From Malachius bipustulatus (lineage: Eukaryota > Arthropoda > Insecta > Coleoptera > Melyridae), in the NCBI GenBank assembly GCA_910589415.1, contig OU342631.1, positions 6,820,001-6,884,000 of the forward strand: 64,000 nt of DNA, given 5' to 3'. Below, piece after piece: positions 1-11,033 of the stretch. The position numbers and the translations under genes were made by a program. A model generated the notes under the pieces. The model ran no database searches and was not told the origin of the DNA. It saw nothing but the letters and a program-made list of their open reading frames with translations. Within the stretch, counting starts at the first letter, position 1, and every line of letters begins with the position of its first letter.

Positions 1-339
1 ATGGAAGAACTGTTAATGTTCATAATGATCTTAAAACACTTTTTAGTCAGGTAAAACTTGAGTGATTTTAATCGGCTTTGGGCTGTAACAATTATTGGAA
101 TACGACTAAAGGAACTGACCTATATACTTTTTCATATTGTAACGACTTCGACTTTGTTATCATAAATAGTGTAACGGGATTTTTCTCTGGGTAGAGGTGA
201 GTTCCCAGGGATGGATATCTGCCCCTTTGTACCCGTGACAAGTCGATTAAATAGTTAGGGTTTATTTACAAAAGAAGTATATTTACAATAAATCGATCTA
301 GTACTATTATCCATACAACTGATCTTAGGGTTGCTCCGT
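1..339. other. AT-rich sequence, no gene seen
   Basis: No coding pattern, terminal repeat or RNA-like structure is recognised here. It precedes a much more GC-rich block that starts near 340. Confidence 0.5.
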
Positions 340-1070
340 CCTCTGAGTGAGAGAAAGGGGGTGGCCCTCGTTCTGGATAGTGACCGGATTGGCTACAGAT
401 AACCACGTCGAAGGCGGCCTCGTTTACCTTTGGCCTTTCCGGTACTGCTGTTGGTGTCCTCGCTGCTTGCCGTTCATCGTCAGTAATTCCGCCGCCGTCG
501 CACGATCTGCGCTGTCCCCGACCGTATGCAAGATACGCGTTTCGGGGCCCTCCGGGCCATTACCTTCGTTGGCAGGCGCTCTCTGAAACAAAAAGCCGCT
601 CCCGATGCCTCACTACGACCTCGGGACGGCTGTTACTGGATCCGGCCCTCAATACAGGCCGGGCAGGGATTGAAGGGATCTGCCGGAACCTCAATGCAGT
701 TCCGGTTGATTACCTATTCTGATCGGTCGCCGGCCAGAGCTCACTTCACTCTGGTCGCGCTTCCGATGCCGGGTTACGGTTCGGTCAACTCAGTTCATCG
801 ACCTACTGTATCCGGCTATGTATACTGTATGGGACACTCACTACATGCCCCAGCTGATCTCCGGGCTCAATTCACCTAGGAGAGAGAGTTGTTCGCAAGT
901 CAATTCCTCACGATGCACTCTACTAAGTCTTCAGCTGGTGCTCTTTATATAGCCGGTGCTGGTGGAGATAACCTGCTAATCACTGTCGTAAACACTGTAT
1001 CATTCCAGATAAACCCCTCTAAGAATGAAATAAATAATAATTATCAACGGAAGCCTCAGATTTCGTTACA
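340..1070. other. GC-rich island of unknown origin, possibly a retroelement fragment
   Basis: Base composition is clearly higher in G+C than the flanks, especially 340-880, and open frames of 79, 117 and 61 codons overlap on the plus strand without any motif I recognise. Read on the minus strand, a TATATAAAG-like box lies near 940-950 and the GC-rich part would lie downstream of it, an arrangement like the promoter and leader of an LTR or LINE element. No terminal repeat, primer-binding site or target duplication was found, so this stays unclassified. A GC-rich 5' exon or CpG-island-like promoter is the alternative. Confidence 0.3.
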
Positions 1071-1897
1071 GTAGCTTTATAATCATTTTACAGTCTACAT
1101 ATTAATTATTGGTAGGTAGGTACCTAATATACGAAAAATAATTTCTGAATAAATAATCACTTATTCTTCTTCTGTCTCAGTTCACTTCACTTGTCACTTC
1201 CTCTTATTCATCAGATATACTATTTGTGTAAAACATGACTGGTAGCTCTCCTTTGATTCACGTGCAAAACTTAGCACCCTAGACTCTGTTCAGTACAAGC
1301 CTCTTACTATTCTCTTCATTAGGTATTTATAATTTTTACTTCGACTGAACTACAGTAGTAGTTCTCAGTAGTAGAGACAGTAGTCCTCTCTAGCTTTATC
1401 CCCACTGAACTGCCGAACGCGTTCCTTATACATATACAGTCAGCTGACGCTCGCGACTCTGTCATGTTCCCGAGCATCTGTTTTGGTACTTTGTATCTTC
1501 TGAGCAGCCTCAATTTAGTACGGTCCACAAGAGCTTAGATTCCGATTCTTCCAGGTCGTGATTAGAAGAAGAACAACTACAACAAAACAACTAACGGCCT
1601 ACGAAGGTTCTATGAAATATGTTTGCCCCAAACAAATTCTGTCAACTCTATGCGCTCTCTTATAATATGTTATGTTGCTATTGAAGAATAAAATAAATTC
1701 ATATCTGTAAACAAAATTATAGTTTTCGTTTTTGCTAGGTTTTAAGAGTTTTTGAGAGTTCCCTTCCCGAATGTAGGTAGTAATAAGCGAGGTAAGAAAA
1801 TCTCTTTTTGAGACATCTTTTGTTATACGGTATTTCATTAACTTCAATTTTTTTCTCGCAATTCATGTTGGGATCTTACAGATCCTTAAACAAATAA
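1071..1897. other. AT-rich sequence, no gene seen
   Basis: Short open frames occur on both strands, but none has a recognisable domain or sensible start context. No terminal repeats were detected. Confidence 0.4.
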
Positions 1898-2039
1898 CAG
1901 GGTGATTCATGACTAATGCGACGTACTTAAATGCCAGGTAGGGGACATTGAGGCAAGTCTAAATCTTGGTACTAACCAGGGTTTTGGCAACAGGCTAACC
2001 TATTGCCAGCATTTTAAATCTAGTAACCATCAGGGCCGT

Positions 2040-2161
2040 ACTTGTAGAAAAATTGTTCGCTTTTTTTTAAGAAAAGCACGTTTTCCGATTAGACCAGCTG
2101 CTCAAAAATACTTGCAGAAAAATTATTCGAATTTTTTTTACAGAAAAGCACATTTTTCGAT
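2040..2161. repeat. Imperfect tandem duplication, period about 70 bp
   Basis: A block starting ACTTGTAGAAAAATT and ending in a GAAAAGCAC...CGAT stretch occurs twice in direct orientation, with the second copy from about 2110. It sits inside the left subterminal part of the DUF4817-type transposon, where repeated subterminal blocks can be transposase-binding sites; that role is inference. Confidence 0.6.
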
Positions 2162-2329
2162 CTACGAGACTTTCGAAAAACTGGCAACGGATTTGAAAAG
2201 TCCAGGAAAAGTGTAATAAAACGAGCTACTTAAATCGCACGGCATATTTTGAATAGGTTGATTGTAGGCATTAAAACAGAATTTCAAACTCAAATAAATA
2301 AAACACTGAAAATTATTTAATCACAAGAA

Positions 2330-3265
2330 CTTTTCGAAATGCCATCCTCAAGCTTCGATGCATTTTGTATAATCGCCGCAATAAACTTGTAGTGGCTTTA
2401 CGAATCTCCTGCTCAATAATCCGGATTTCCTCAGCAGCTGCCACTATTCTCTATCTCAACTCGTCCCTAGTGTTGACTTCAGTTCTGTAAACCGTGTGTC
2501 TTTCATACTATCCCAAACATAATCATCAATAACAGTTAAATCCGGGGACCTGGCGGGCCAGGAACGGGAACCAGCACCACCAATCCATCTATTGGGAAAC
2601 TGGTCGTTTAAATACCCCGTAACTTCTCCAGAATAGTGTGGCGGAGCTCCATCTTGTTAATAGTAGAGGCCTCTACGATTGACATTTTGAACCGCTAGGA
2701 CTCAGGCAAAACCGTTGGAAGGAAACTCAGATAGACTTCTCCAGTTAAATTTTCATGGAAACAGTGTGGTCCTATCAAGGTGTCATGTTTCCAATGTGTA
2801 GCACTCCAAACCAAACGTATCGTTACGCCATTTCGTGTGAAACTCGTTTCGTCCGTAAATAAAATTCTGGATATTGTGCTAGCATGAAGTAAAATCCACT
2901 TCATCTCCAGGCTCCAGCGTTTGAACTTTCCAAAGATGAAACGGGTGCATATAAGCTCTTCCTTCTTCAGTGTCCTCCAAAACTTTGATTAGGAAATCCT
3001 CAGCGCCTGGCCAATCCTCCTATAGTGCGTGTACTTGAAGCCTACGTTGCTCACTACCTCTGATGTTGGACAGGATCCCGAATGCGACGTTCAACATTCC
3101 GTCTAACAGGAAGGAAACTCCCATGCTCCCGCGAATAATTGAACGTTCTAGGGAAGTTGGTGTAACGAGGCGTTCGTCTTTTTGGGAGTCTTCTTCGATA
3201 TTCCCGAACCGAAGCTTTAGCATTGCCATTGAAATAGTCGTATCCAAATTATCTCTGAACATTTA
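2330..3265 (-). pseudogene. Broken DUF4817/DDE_3 transposase
   Basis: The product would be the cut-and-paste transposase of the surrounding element. Reading the minus strand downward from 3265, one frame gives NGNAKASVREYRRRLPKRR followed by a segment resembling the DUF4817 DNA-binding domain. A shifted frame gives the linker MHPFHLWKVQTLEPGDEV, then the first catalytic region FTDETSFTRNG near 2855. Further on are QDGAPPHYSGEV near 2650 (second Asp) and WIGGAGSRSWPARSPDL near 2570 (third catalytic region). The C-terminus, with HYKFIAAIIQNASKLED, ends near 2340. All three acidic motifs are still visible, but several stops and frameshifts separate them, so this is a relic and not a functional gene. 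Family assignment rests on motif order and wording, which match the insect DUF4817 transposases closely. Confidence 0.8.
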
Positions 3266-3558
3266 ACATTAGAGTACCGAAGAGGCAGCTTGAAGAGCGA
3301 CACTATCACAAAAATTGGAATACATTAGAGGAAGTCACATTGAAAGTTCAGCATTAGGTCAATATGACAGAAATCTGATAATGTGCTTTTTTGTAAAAAA
3401 AGTACAAACGAGCATTTTAAGGCATAATAGTCATCGATCCTGGATGTATTTTAATTATAGCAATATAGGCAATCTCGTAACTTCGCAATAGGAGAGCTTT
3501 GGAAATGATTTCAAATAAATTTTACAGTAGTAGTGGAAAAAATAGGTACCTAGGGCTA

Positions 3559-3822
3559 CAGTGCGTATAGATATCAGAGCAGTGTGGACAATTAGAGGAT
3601 TAACTTTTTGATTGAATGATGCATTTCTGGATCAACCAATAGAGATAAAATATGATATGAATCTGACATTATAAAAAACGTATGCATTTTATTAAAATAT
3701 TTATCGTTTATTAAAATATTTATCGCTTCGTCTCTGTTGGTTGATGATAATGGCGTATGGGCTTTATATACATTTACATATATATGGGCTCTATTGTCCA
3801 CACTGTGTAAATAAAGCCACTG
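3559..3822. mobile_element. Tc1-like MITE (264 bp) nested in the transposon
   Basis: Terminal inverted repeats begin CAGTGCGTATAG on the left and, reading inward from the right end, CAGTGGCTTTATTTACAC. Both arms then share CAGTGTGGACAAT. A TA dinucleotide flanks each side (3557-3558 and 3823-3824). CAGTG termini with TA duplication are typical of Tc1-like elements. It has no coding capacity and interrupts the larger element that ends at 4204. Confidence 0.75.
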
Positions 3823-4206
3823 TACATGCGATAAAATATTGCAAAATGCAGTAGAGGTTCTTACTTTGATCTGTTGTTGTGAAGCTGGTCGAAGTAAGCC
3901 GTTCGATTTAAGAAGACCATTTCATTGCATTTAGAAAAAGTGTCTAAGTGGAAACCATTTCATTTAAGATACAGTCCTGGATTTTCAATTTGCCGATAGG
4001 TCATCATGAAATGCCTCAGTAGAAGAGAGTTTCTGCAAAATTGCGTTTCATCAAACCGTTGCAAATATATCGTCTTTTAAAATTCTAGCCCAAACATAGA
4101 AAACCCCCTGTATCTTCGTACCTCTTGGCGAAAGAAAATTGTCGTAGATTTAAGAGTTGCCTAGCTGGCCTTTACCTACTTCGCATTAGTCATGAATCAC
4201 CCTGTA

Positions 4207-5102
4207 TACTTATAGAAATTTTGCAGAGTAATTAGATTCGATTCCATAACATTCCAGTTTTGAAAACACCGTGAAAAATGATTTTTGGGTTCGTCTTGGT
4301 AAGTTTGGCCTCTGTTTTAGGATTTTGAGAAAATTGTAATTTTTTTGAACAGTTGTAATAAATTTTAAGATACCGAAAGGATTTTCGAATATAAGAGGGA
4401 TCAGAAGTTCCGATTTTTTGGCGCAATTATTTATGAGATTATTTGATGTGAATTGATGATAATTTTATGAGAATTTGATGAGAATGAAATCTGTCCTTTT
4501 TGTCCATTAGGATTTGGAAAAGCCTGTTTTACAGTTTTTTTCAAAAGAAGAGACAAAAAGCGTTTTTTTACCGCTTGATCATGACCAACAAGAAGAGATG
4601 GGCTGCGCTTGTTTTATCGCTCGCAGATATCTAAAATAAATAATGATAAATTGCAGCGAATTTCCAGGTAATAATTCGCGTCTTTATAAAATTCAGTATA
4701 ATTGATGTATTCACCGGAAATATACTATGTCACTAATAAGAGGCAAACAGGAACTCTAACCATGCCGAAACACAGCAAAAATGTTTTTCACGGCAAAAAC
4801 TTACCAGAATTAAGAAATTGAAGTTTCGTTTCTCTTTTATATTTAAATACCTATGGTTAGTAATCGTAATCAACTGGGTAAACAAAATTGAGGAGTTTTT
4901 TTTTGCGACGGGACCCTAATCTGCGGTAGTAATAAGACCACCGGTAGATGACCTCCACTTTAGAGGATTGCGTTGTCACGAGTCGTTGCTTTGAAATCTT
5001 CAAATTAAAATTTTGATCATTTTCCGCGGTCAGTCTCCGCGCTAGATTCTAGACGCGCCTTAAGCACTAAAAATGTACAACAAATTAATAGTATATTGTA
5101 TA
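4207..5102. other. No gene or element recognised
   Basis: AT-rich with short open frames only (the longest about 64 codons, minus strand near 4230-4430). No motif, terminal repeat or RNA-like fold was identified. Confidence 0.4.
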
Positions 5103-5745
5103 CCTAGGCGGTAAAGTGGCACTTTTCAGGCCTCAAGAAGATATGGCCAGGCGAGGCGCAGCCGAGGCTGGCCACTTCTTGAGGCCTGAAAAGACACTTT
5201 ACCGCCGTGGTTTACACATAATTTTTTATCCTACACAATAATAATAATAATAATAATTTTTTTTATTTTTTTAAAAATTTGTTTTGAAAGAAAATTTATT
5301 GAATACCTACATTTGTTTGCTTAATACATTACTATCAGTAAAGCGTAGATTAGTTAAATTACAATCAGTAATTTATTTATTTATTTATGGATAACATTAA
5401 TAGTGAACGTTGGATTTTGAATATTACAATTATTATTGAAAGAAATTCCTTGTTTGGATAAATTTGACATCAGTACCTCACTATTAGTATTTAATTTGCT
5501 GGGTCTTGCTGGTCTATTGACATTGACAGATTGACATACTGACATATTGACATATTGACATACCAATAGCTTGCTTGCTATTGGTTCCCTCTGGAAATAG
5601 CGGAAATAGCACTCAATTGCAATTGGGTGGCCCTCTAGCGTGAAAATATAAAAATAATTTTACCGCCTAGGCAGGAAAAGTGGCACTTTCTCCGGGGGCA
5701 TGCAGTCGAGAAAGTTTAATTTTCTTATGGGGTAGGATAAAAAAG
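5103..5745. repeat. Compound hairpin repeat with two direct CCTAGGC-led heads
   Basis: A strong hairpin spans 5107-5207: arms of about 32 bp containing TTTTCAGGCCTCAAGAAG and its complement, with a GC-rich loop that itself contains a TGGCCAG/CTGGCCA pair. A second head starting CCTAGGC and sharing AAAGTGGCACTTT lies in direct orientation at about 5667, again followed by a small hairpin (ACTTTCTC...GAGAAAGT). An inverted pair GTAGGATAAAAAA marks 5222-5234 and 5732-5744. This looks like a non-autonomous element or two tandem element ends; no superfamily can be assigned. Confidence 0.6.
5515..5578. repeat. Short tandem repeat of a TTGACATA-type unit plus small palindrome
   Basis: Five or more imperfect copies of a roughly 10-bp unit (TTGACATA and variants) occur in direct orientation, followed by the palindrome CCAATAGC...GCTATTGG. 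Likely replication slippage. Confidence 0.7.
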
Positions 5746-7185
5746 AAATTCTATTCAATTTTATTTGAAGTATAGTTTTTTGGAATCCATAACAAATCCA
5801 GATTTATGATTGTTCTCAACTTATAAGAATATGACTAGGAAAAACAAACTTATTTAATAATAATTATTAAAAATTGATTGAGTAAATAAACAGTTACCAG
5901 TGATGATATATTATTAGCATTCGAGTAAACTCTGTATGTACTGATATTATTTGTGTGTCCTTGTTGATTGCAAATATACAGTTACATTTTGATACACTTC
6001 AGTATTTACTGCGTAAACCTTATCACTTAGCTTTATCATAATGCAAACCAACGACAAACATTATAAAAGGCTTCAATTATGGAAATTAAATATCGAGAGA
6101 TAATCTGGCGATTAAATCAATTACAATTATTGACATTGTGACAGCTTCATTGTATTATATTATTATCTAAAGACTAAGTTAAATTTATCTAACTCATCGG
6201 CTACCAACAATCTGATCATAAATAACTGGAACTGGAAGTAATGAACTGTGAAGTAATGAATCCTGAAGGAATTGAATTATCGGTTGGTTACAGTTGAGCT
6301 TTAACTAACTCGGGATGATAATGTAGAGTTTTCCAACAGACTTATGCGAAAGTGATTTTCCTCGTTATCAGATTTCGTAAACTTGAATTATATTTGACAC
6401 CCATGTTAAGTACCTATGTAACAGAATTTACAAGCAGGTAATACCAAAAGTTAACAAGAAAACTTGATTTTGTTCAAAGTTTGTTTATTAAATAGGTGCT
6501 TGTTTTGAATGTTTAATCGAGATTTACTTTTATCCACCCGATTTACCTCATTTTTGTTCAGCGTTTTGAGAGGCTATATAGGTACCTATATCTAGTTGCA
6601 TGTTGCATGGCAGCATCATTCAGCTAAAAGATTAATTAATGCTTTTTCAGTAAATAAATGATTCCAGCCGTCATTTAATACTGAATAATGTTTAATTCCC
6701 CGACGCTTAAGTATAGTATAATAAGGGATCAGATCACATTATGCAGAATTAGTTTTATTAATCATTCGATCTACTGATTAGCAAATCACTTCACTTCACT
6801 CGTTTTTGAATGAGATTTACTATAAGTGCTTAATAAACACAAACATAGCCGGCTTCATCCAACCTTTGATACATACCTACTTGTAACCTTCCTGCGAAGG
6901 AGCGCCTCGTTTAAATCAGATCCAGCAGCCGACGAGCGTCAAAACTCTTATTACATAGACGCCTGGAAGCTAGGAAGAAAAAAAGCCTGTATATAAATAG
7001 TAATTTAAAGGGCGTTTCACGACCATGTTAGTTACATGAAATCAGGAAAGATAAGCAACGACGTCTCACGTCATAAGCAAGGTGTATGTATATAAACTAG
7101 CTGCCGCTGGACAAAAGCAAGCAGAACGCAGAACTTCCTGATCTGTTTCCCTGCACTGTTCAAGTGTTCATCAACAGTGTGGCCG
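5746..7185. other. No gene or element recognised
   Basis: About 1.4 kb of AT-rich sequence without a recognisable domain or inverted termini. Isolated TAGGTACCTA-type words occur. Confidence 0.4.
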
Positions 7186-7189
7186 GGTT

Positions 7190-7608
7190 TCAAGAAATAG
7201 CCTTGACCGGCGTTTCCCGATTTGTTCGGTGGATAGTGAGAATCTCCTCGTGGCTCTTACCATGCAGATTTGAAGGTCTGATTCCTTGAGTTGGTCGCGT
7301 CTAGTGTATTGAGCTGACGAGGGCCTCTTGGACTTTACTGAACAAGGCCTTCTTACCGTGAAAAGTCCAGATCGGTGGTACGATGCAAAAAACAAATAAG
7401 GCCCTGAAATCCTAGGATCCGGCCCATTTTTAATTGGACGTTTTGGTGGGGTACCGAGGTACCCACGTGTGATACTTGAGCCCGTCAACTTAGTACTTAT
7501 TAGAGTGTTTCCTCGGCTATTTCCGAAAAATCCCAAGATTCCCGAAAAAAATACACTTCCCGGTAATTGATCCCGCTTATTTTCAATAGGCTTCATGGAA
7601 ACGTGCAC
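7190..7608 (-). pseudogene. Retroelement-like fragment, inverted copy of 8337-8545
   Basis: An open frame of 145 codons runs on the minus strand from 7608 to 7171. The DNA between about 7400 and 7600 aligns in inverted orientation to 8337-8545; both contain GGGCCGGATCCTAG preceded by a GGTACC-rich stretch and a conserved AGCGGGATC block. The peptide contains LGTPPKRPIKNGPD, which I do not recognise as a known domain. Because the same sequence exists twice in opposite orientation around an LTR-like segment, I read it as the internal or leader region of a retroelement rather than a host gene. The open frame may be fortuitous. Confidence 0.4.
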
Positions 7609-7649
7609 ATAACTGTCGTTTCAATGGATCCAAAATGCAATTTCCCACG

Positions 7650-8336
7650 ATGGAAAATGAAGGTTCTAGAGTGTTTCTTAGAGCCACACGCAGACAGACA
7701 GACAATCTAGAACATTCTAGCTCAGACATTCTAGCTCGAATCGAAACCTATTATAACGAGCCACCCTCGCGAACAATAATTCTAGATACGTATTTGTTTT
7801 TCTACTTCCTCTTTTTTATGATGACTCAGCTAGACATGGAAATGTCACCTTCGCGACAGTTCCAGTGACATGAGAGGAGCGACACACCGCCAGGCCAGTG
7901 CAAGAGAGTCTACCAAATACCAGAATGGTTCTGCATTCTACGCATATTCGAGATTGAGCGTAGAACTGTCCGTGAACTATCTGACATTTCTAGACTCTAC
8001 TGCCAACGGATATAAGAAGAGCTGTCGGCACTCTAGTCGAGTTAGTCGAATGTCTTGAATGTGATAGCTGTAGTATCACAGAGTGAGGAAGCCACAGAGT
8101 AGTCAGTTGTAGCCAGTGGTATTATTTATTAAATTGTGATTCAGTGGAAATAGACAAGTGTGAAAGATCATTAGTTGTGTAATATCTGTGTGTGGAAATA
8201 AGAGAAAGAGCTGATTATTTAGATTTAGAGGTTACTGCTATAATTATTGTGTTATTTGTGTTGAAAAATAAAGAATCTCATAAAACTTTAACATTGATTT
8301 TAATAAGTGTGAGACCCGTAAATGAAAAACCGAAAT
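7650..8336 (+). other. LTR-like or promoter-like segment with heat-shock-element-like motifs
   Basis: The segment contains closely spaced GAA/TTC modules: TTCTAGAGTGTTTC near 7664, TCTAGAACATTCTAG near 7707, ATTCTAGCTCGAAT near 7730 and GAACAATAATTCTAG near 7771. A TATAA-type box (GGATATAAGAAG) follows near 8010, and an AATAAA signal lies near 8267. This order (upstream elements, TATA, leader, polyadenylation signal) fits a long terminal repeat, but no second copy is in the window and LTR borders cannot be fixed. No protein is encoded. A stress-inducible host promoter fragment is the alternative. Confidence 0.35.
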
Positions 8337-8545
8337 TAAAAGTGAGACCCACACTATTGAAAAAGAGCGGGATCCGTTCCCCGGATGTTTTATTTTTTCG
8401 GTATTTTTAGAGAATAGCCCATGATACGCTCTGAGTGCCTGAAAGTTGCACCGATTAGGTTTAGATTTCACAGGGGGGTACCTTGGCACCACCAAATCGA
8501 CCTATCGAAAATGGGCCGGATCCTAGCATTTTGAGGCCCCCGTTC
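8337..8545 (+). repeat. Second, inverted copy of the 7.4-7.6 kb fragment
   Basis: It shares AGCGGGATC, a TTTTTTCGG-type stretch, a GGTACC-rich block and ATGGGCCGGATCCTAG with the reverse complement of 7400-7600, with clear divergence between copies. It directly follows the LTR-like segment. Confidence 0.55.
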
Positions 8546-8714
8546 ATTCTCGGTCAGCTTTTATCGTCACTCAAAATGACGATCCCCACATTAAGATGTT
8601 GTCCTCATACTGTCCTGCTAAGAAGAAAAGTCCTATCCTCATTAAAAAAAAATTATAATGAAATAATAAGTTTCTCATTTTGTTACTCAGAAAATAAGTA
8701 AGGTCTAGCGACTC

Positions 8715-9445
8715 TGCTTAACACTGCTAGTAAGTTTCTTTTGTATTGCCCTTCAGCTCCTTCGTCGCATTTACCTTAATCTTGGGAATCGTATCAAATT
8801 TTCTTGCCATCAAGAGTTTTTTAAGTTTGGGGGACAAGGAAAAGTCACAAGAAGCAAGTTCAGGTGAATAGGCGTGTTGGGGATGTTGGAGAAGAACAGT
8901 GATCGAGTGTGTGGCCAAAAAATCACCAGTCGGAGGGCGGAATGGGCTGGAGTGTTATCGTGATGGAAAAACAAGCCTTCTGATTTCTGACCTTTGGCGA
9001 CGAATGGCAGCTCTCGATGTTTCAGAACTTCAATGTAATAATTCTTGTTTACTGTGGTGCTACTAGGGGGTGTGGAGGTACTTAGGGGTTAGGGTGATGA
9101 ACAACACCCTTAGCATAAAAATTGGTCTATATCACCTAGACATTGGATTGAACTTGGCGTGCTTTTTTTGGTCTGAGGGACGTTTCACCCACTCATTAGA
9201 ACGCTTGGAACTTCATTTCAATGGCAGTTTCGTAAACCCATGATTTATCACCTGTTATGATCCTTCACAAGATGTTTTCATCTTCTTCTGAACGGATCAA
9301 GCAGTCCTGATAAACCCGAAGCGATTGACTTTTTCGACATTCGTCTTCAGCAGGTGTGTCACAAATATCGCAGCTTTCCGGTCATATTGAATTTTACGGT
9401 CAAAATCTCGTGACAATATCTGGCTGATATCCCTCACTCTAAAAA
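8715..9445 (-). pseudogene. Decayed mariner-family transposase
   Basis: Minus-strand translation in shifting frames gives the canonical mariner blocks in order. ITGDKSWVYETA (first Asp region) lies near 9240 and RPKKARQVQSNV near 9150. HHDNTPAHSALR (second Asp) lies near 8960, and HAYSPELASCDFSLSPKLK (the D34D region, with YSPDL changed to YSPEL) near 8840. The C-terminal AKKFD-like tail, read as ARKFDTIPKIK, ends near 8730. This is the SETMAR/mariner transposase family, distinct from the DUF4817 type elsewhere in the window. Stops and frameshifts are numerous and terminal repeats were not found, so only the coding relic is called. Residues upstream of the first block are too decayed to define a start. 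Confidence 0.85.
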
Positions 9446-10571
9446 ATAAAATGAGCTCGTTTTTCGACATTAGTTGTTTTATTTGGATATAAAATAATAA
9501 TTTAGAAAATCAATGATTTTTAATAGGCTAAATAAAATAAATGGTATGAGATAGTTTAGACTAAATTTGCTTAAAAAGTACGAGGAATTTAAAATATGTA
9601 TATAAGTACCTAATTCATTTTTTAAGAAATCACCAGGGAATATAACGCTGATAAGAAAGGTCTTGTAAGTCCAAGGGAGTCGAAGTTGTTGAGCAAAAAG
9701 GGGGTCATGTAGCATGTATTTCCGCTACTGATTAATTTTTTCTTCGTTTGGTGTGCTCGTCGGTGTGCTCTAAATAATAATAAATAACTTCTTTGTGTAA
9801 AATTAAAATATTAAGAAATTCCCAAGTTATGCGTCGAAAATTGATTTTTTTCTGAATTGGTTAATTTTTTGCTTTATTTAAGAAAAATTATTAAAAAAAA
9901 ATTGTTTCCTTTAATCCAATCTATACACAGTTAAAAATAAAACACCCTGTATATTATGTACCCGCTTATACAGTGATAATTTCTACAGTTTAAACAGTAT
10001 TAAGTCAAATTAAAGTTTAAATCTGTGTCATTAATTATTAAATTTAATAAAAAAGTATCTAGTTCTTCTTTCAGTTTCTAAATTTCTAACATTTCGAGCT
10101 TTTATTATCTTGGATTCTCTTAATTTTACAGACCCCATTGTGAATTATTTTCGGATTCATAGAAAAGCACCATCCCTGCGAGGCATGAACACAAGTTTTA
10201 ATAATTTAGTAGTAAATTTGGTAAAAATATCCGTCCGTACATATTACGTCGGGTAATGTTCCCTCTAAATCTTTTATTGATAAGGTTATACGAGGTTGAC
10301 AAGGACCTGTCAATAATACGGATTTATCAGGACTGCGAGTGAAGCAGCTGAATGAGTTTATATTTATAATGAACAATTGGAGCGGACGTATATTTTCGAT
10401 TAGCAATCGACGAAACCGATTCATCAGTCACATATTGACAAATGAGGTTTTTTCAAAATTGAAAGTAAAAAGCGATTCATTTGGTAGATATAATTTGAAC
10501 ACTGATTTGTCATAGCTTTGTAGAATAATTTTTCACAGTAATAAATTCCTAATATTATCATTATTTAAAAA
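9446..10571. other. No gene recognised
   Basis: AT-rich. A lone CACCCTGTATA-like word near 9943 could be a detached transposon end. Open frames up to 78 codons have no recognisable features. Confidence 0.4.
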
Positions 10572-10834
10572 TACAGGGTGGGCCATCGAAAAGGTAACAA
10601 GCCTAATAATTTGGAAAGTGAAGATGTATGCGAAAAACGCCGAAATAGGTCGATTTTGTTATCGAAGGGGACATATTTTCGTGATAAATTTAACTACCCA
10701 AGCTCACCCCCTTGGCAGGGGTAGCTACCCCTTTGCTTATCATCATAGGGAACAGCTATCGAGTGATACATAATTTGTAAGCTACTTGAATTGTCTTTAC
10801 AACGATATCCCACATTTTGGGTTTCGCTTATATA

Positions 10835-10891
10835 CCGGGTGGCCTACATACAAGTGAATAAGGCGAGTTACGTTTTCGTTGGGCCAGCCTG
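10835..10891. repeat. 57-bp CAGGGTG-type micro-palindrome, copy 1
   Basis: TA-flanked unit beginning CCGGGTGGCC and ending GGCCAGCCTG, with a GGCGAGTTACGTTTTCG core. Same as copy 2 at 10977-11033 with a few substitutions. Confidence 0.7.
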
Positions 10892-10976
10892 TATGTAAGC
10901 GAAAGTGATACATCATTTGAAAGATACTTGAATTATCTTTGCAACGATATTCAACATTTTGGGTTTCGCTTACATA

Positions 10977-11033
10977 CAGGGTGGCCTACATACAAGTGAT
11001 TAAGGCGAGTTACGTTTTCGTTGGGCCACCCTG
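10977..11033. repeat. 57-bp CAGGGTG-type micro-palindrome, copy 2
   Basis: TA-flanked unit beginning CAGGGTGGCC and ending GGCCACCCTG, an exact 10-bp terminal inverted repeat extended by the flanking TACATA/TATGTA. Separated from copy 1 by 142 bp start to start. Confidence 0.75.

Larger units (their letters stand above)
1898..4204 (-). mobile_element. DUF4817/Tc1-mariner-type DNA transposon (CAGGGTG termini)
   Basis: The left end CAGGGTGATTCATGACTAAT is repeated in inverted orientation at the right end, with similarity over about 45 bp and an adjacent TA on the right. Between the ends, on the minus strand, lie decayed pieces of a transposase with an N-terminal DUF4817-like helix-turn-helix and a DDE_3 domain. 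Length (2.3 kb) and TA targeting fit the Tc1/mariner superfamily branch often annotated in insects as Tc3-like transposase. The element carries a 264-bp Tc1-like MITE and a 70-bp-period duplication. It is inactive because the reading frame is broken in many places. Confidence 0.85.

Noticed and set aside
3020..3266. Open frames on both strands (80 and 67 codons) over the same bases
   Set aside because: The third minus-strand frame carries the DUF4817 transposase text; both open frames are out of phase with it and are shadows.
7171..7608. 145-codon minus-strand frame as a host gene
   Set aside because: The DNA recurs in inverted orientation at 8337-8545, so it is repeat-derived; no known domain.
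8010..8270. Complete heat-shock gene promoter
   Set aside because: TATA-like box and GAA/TTC modules are present, but no chaperone coding sequence follows and the flanks are repeats.
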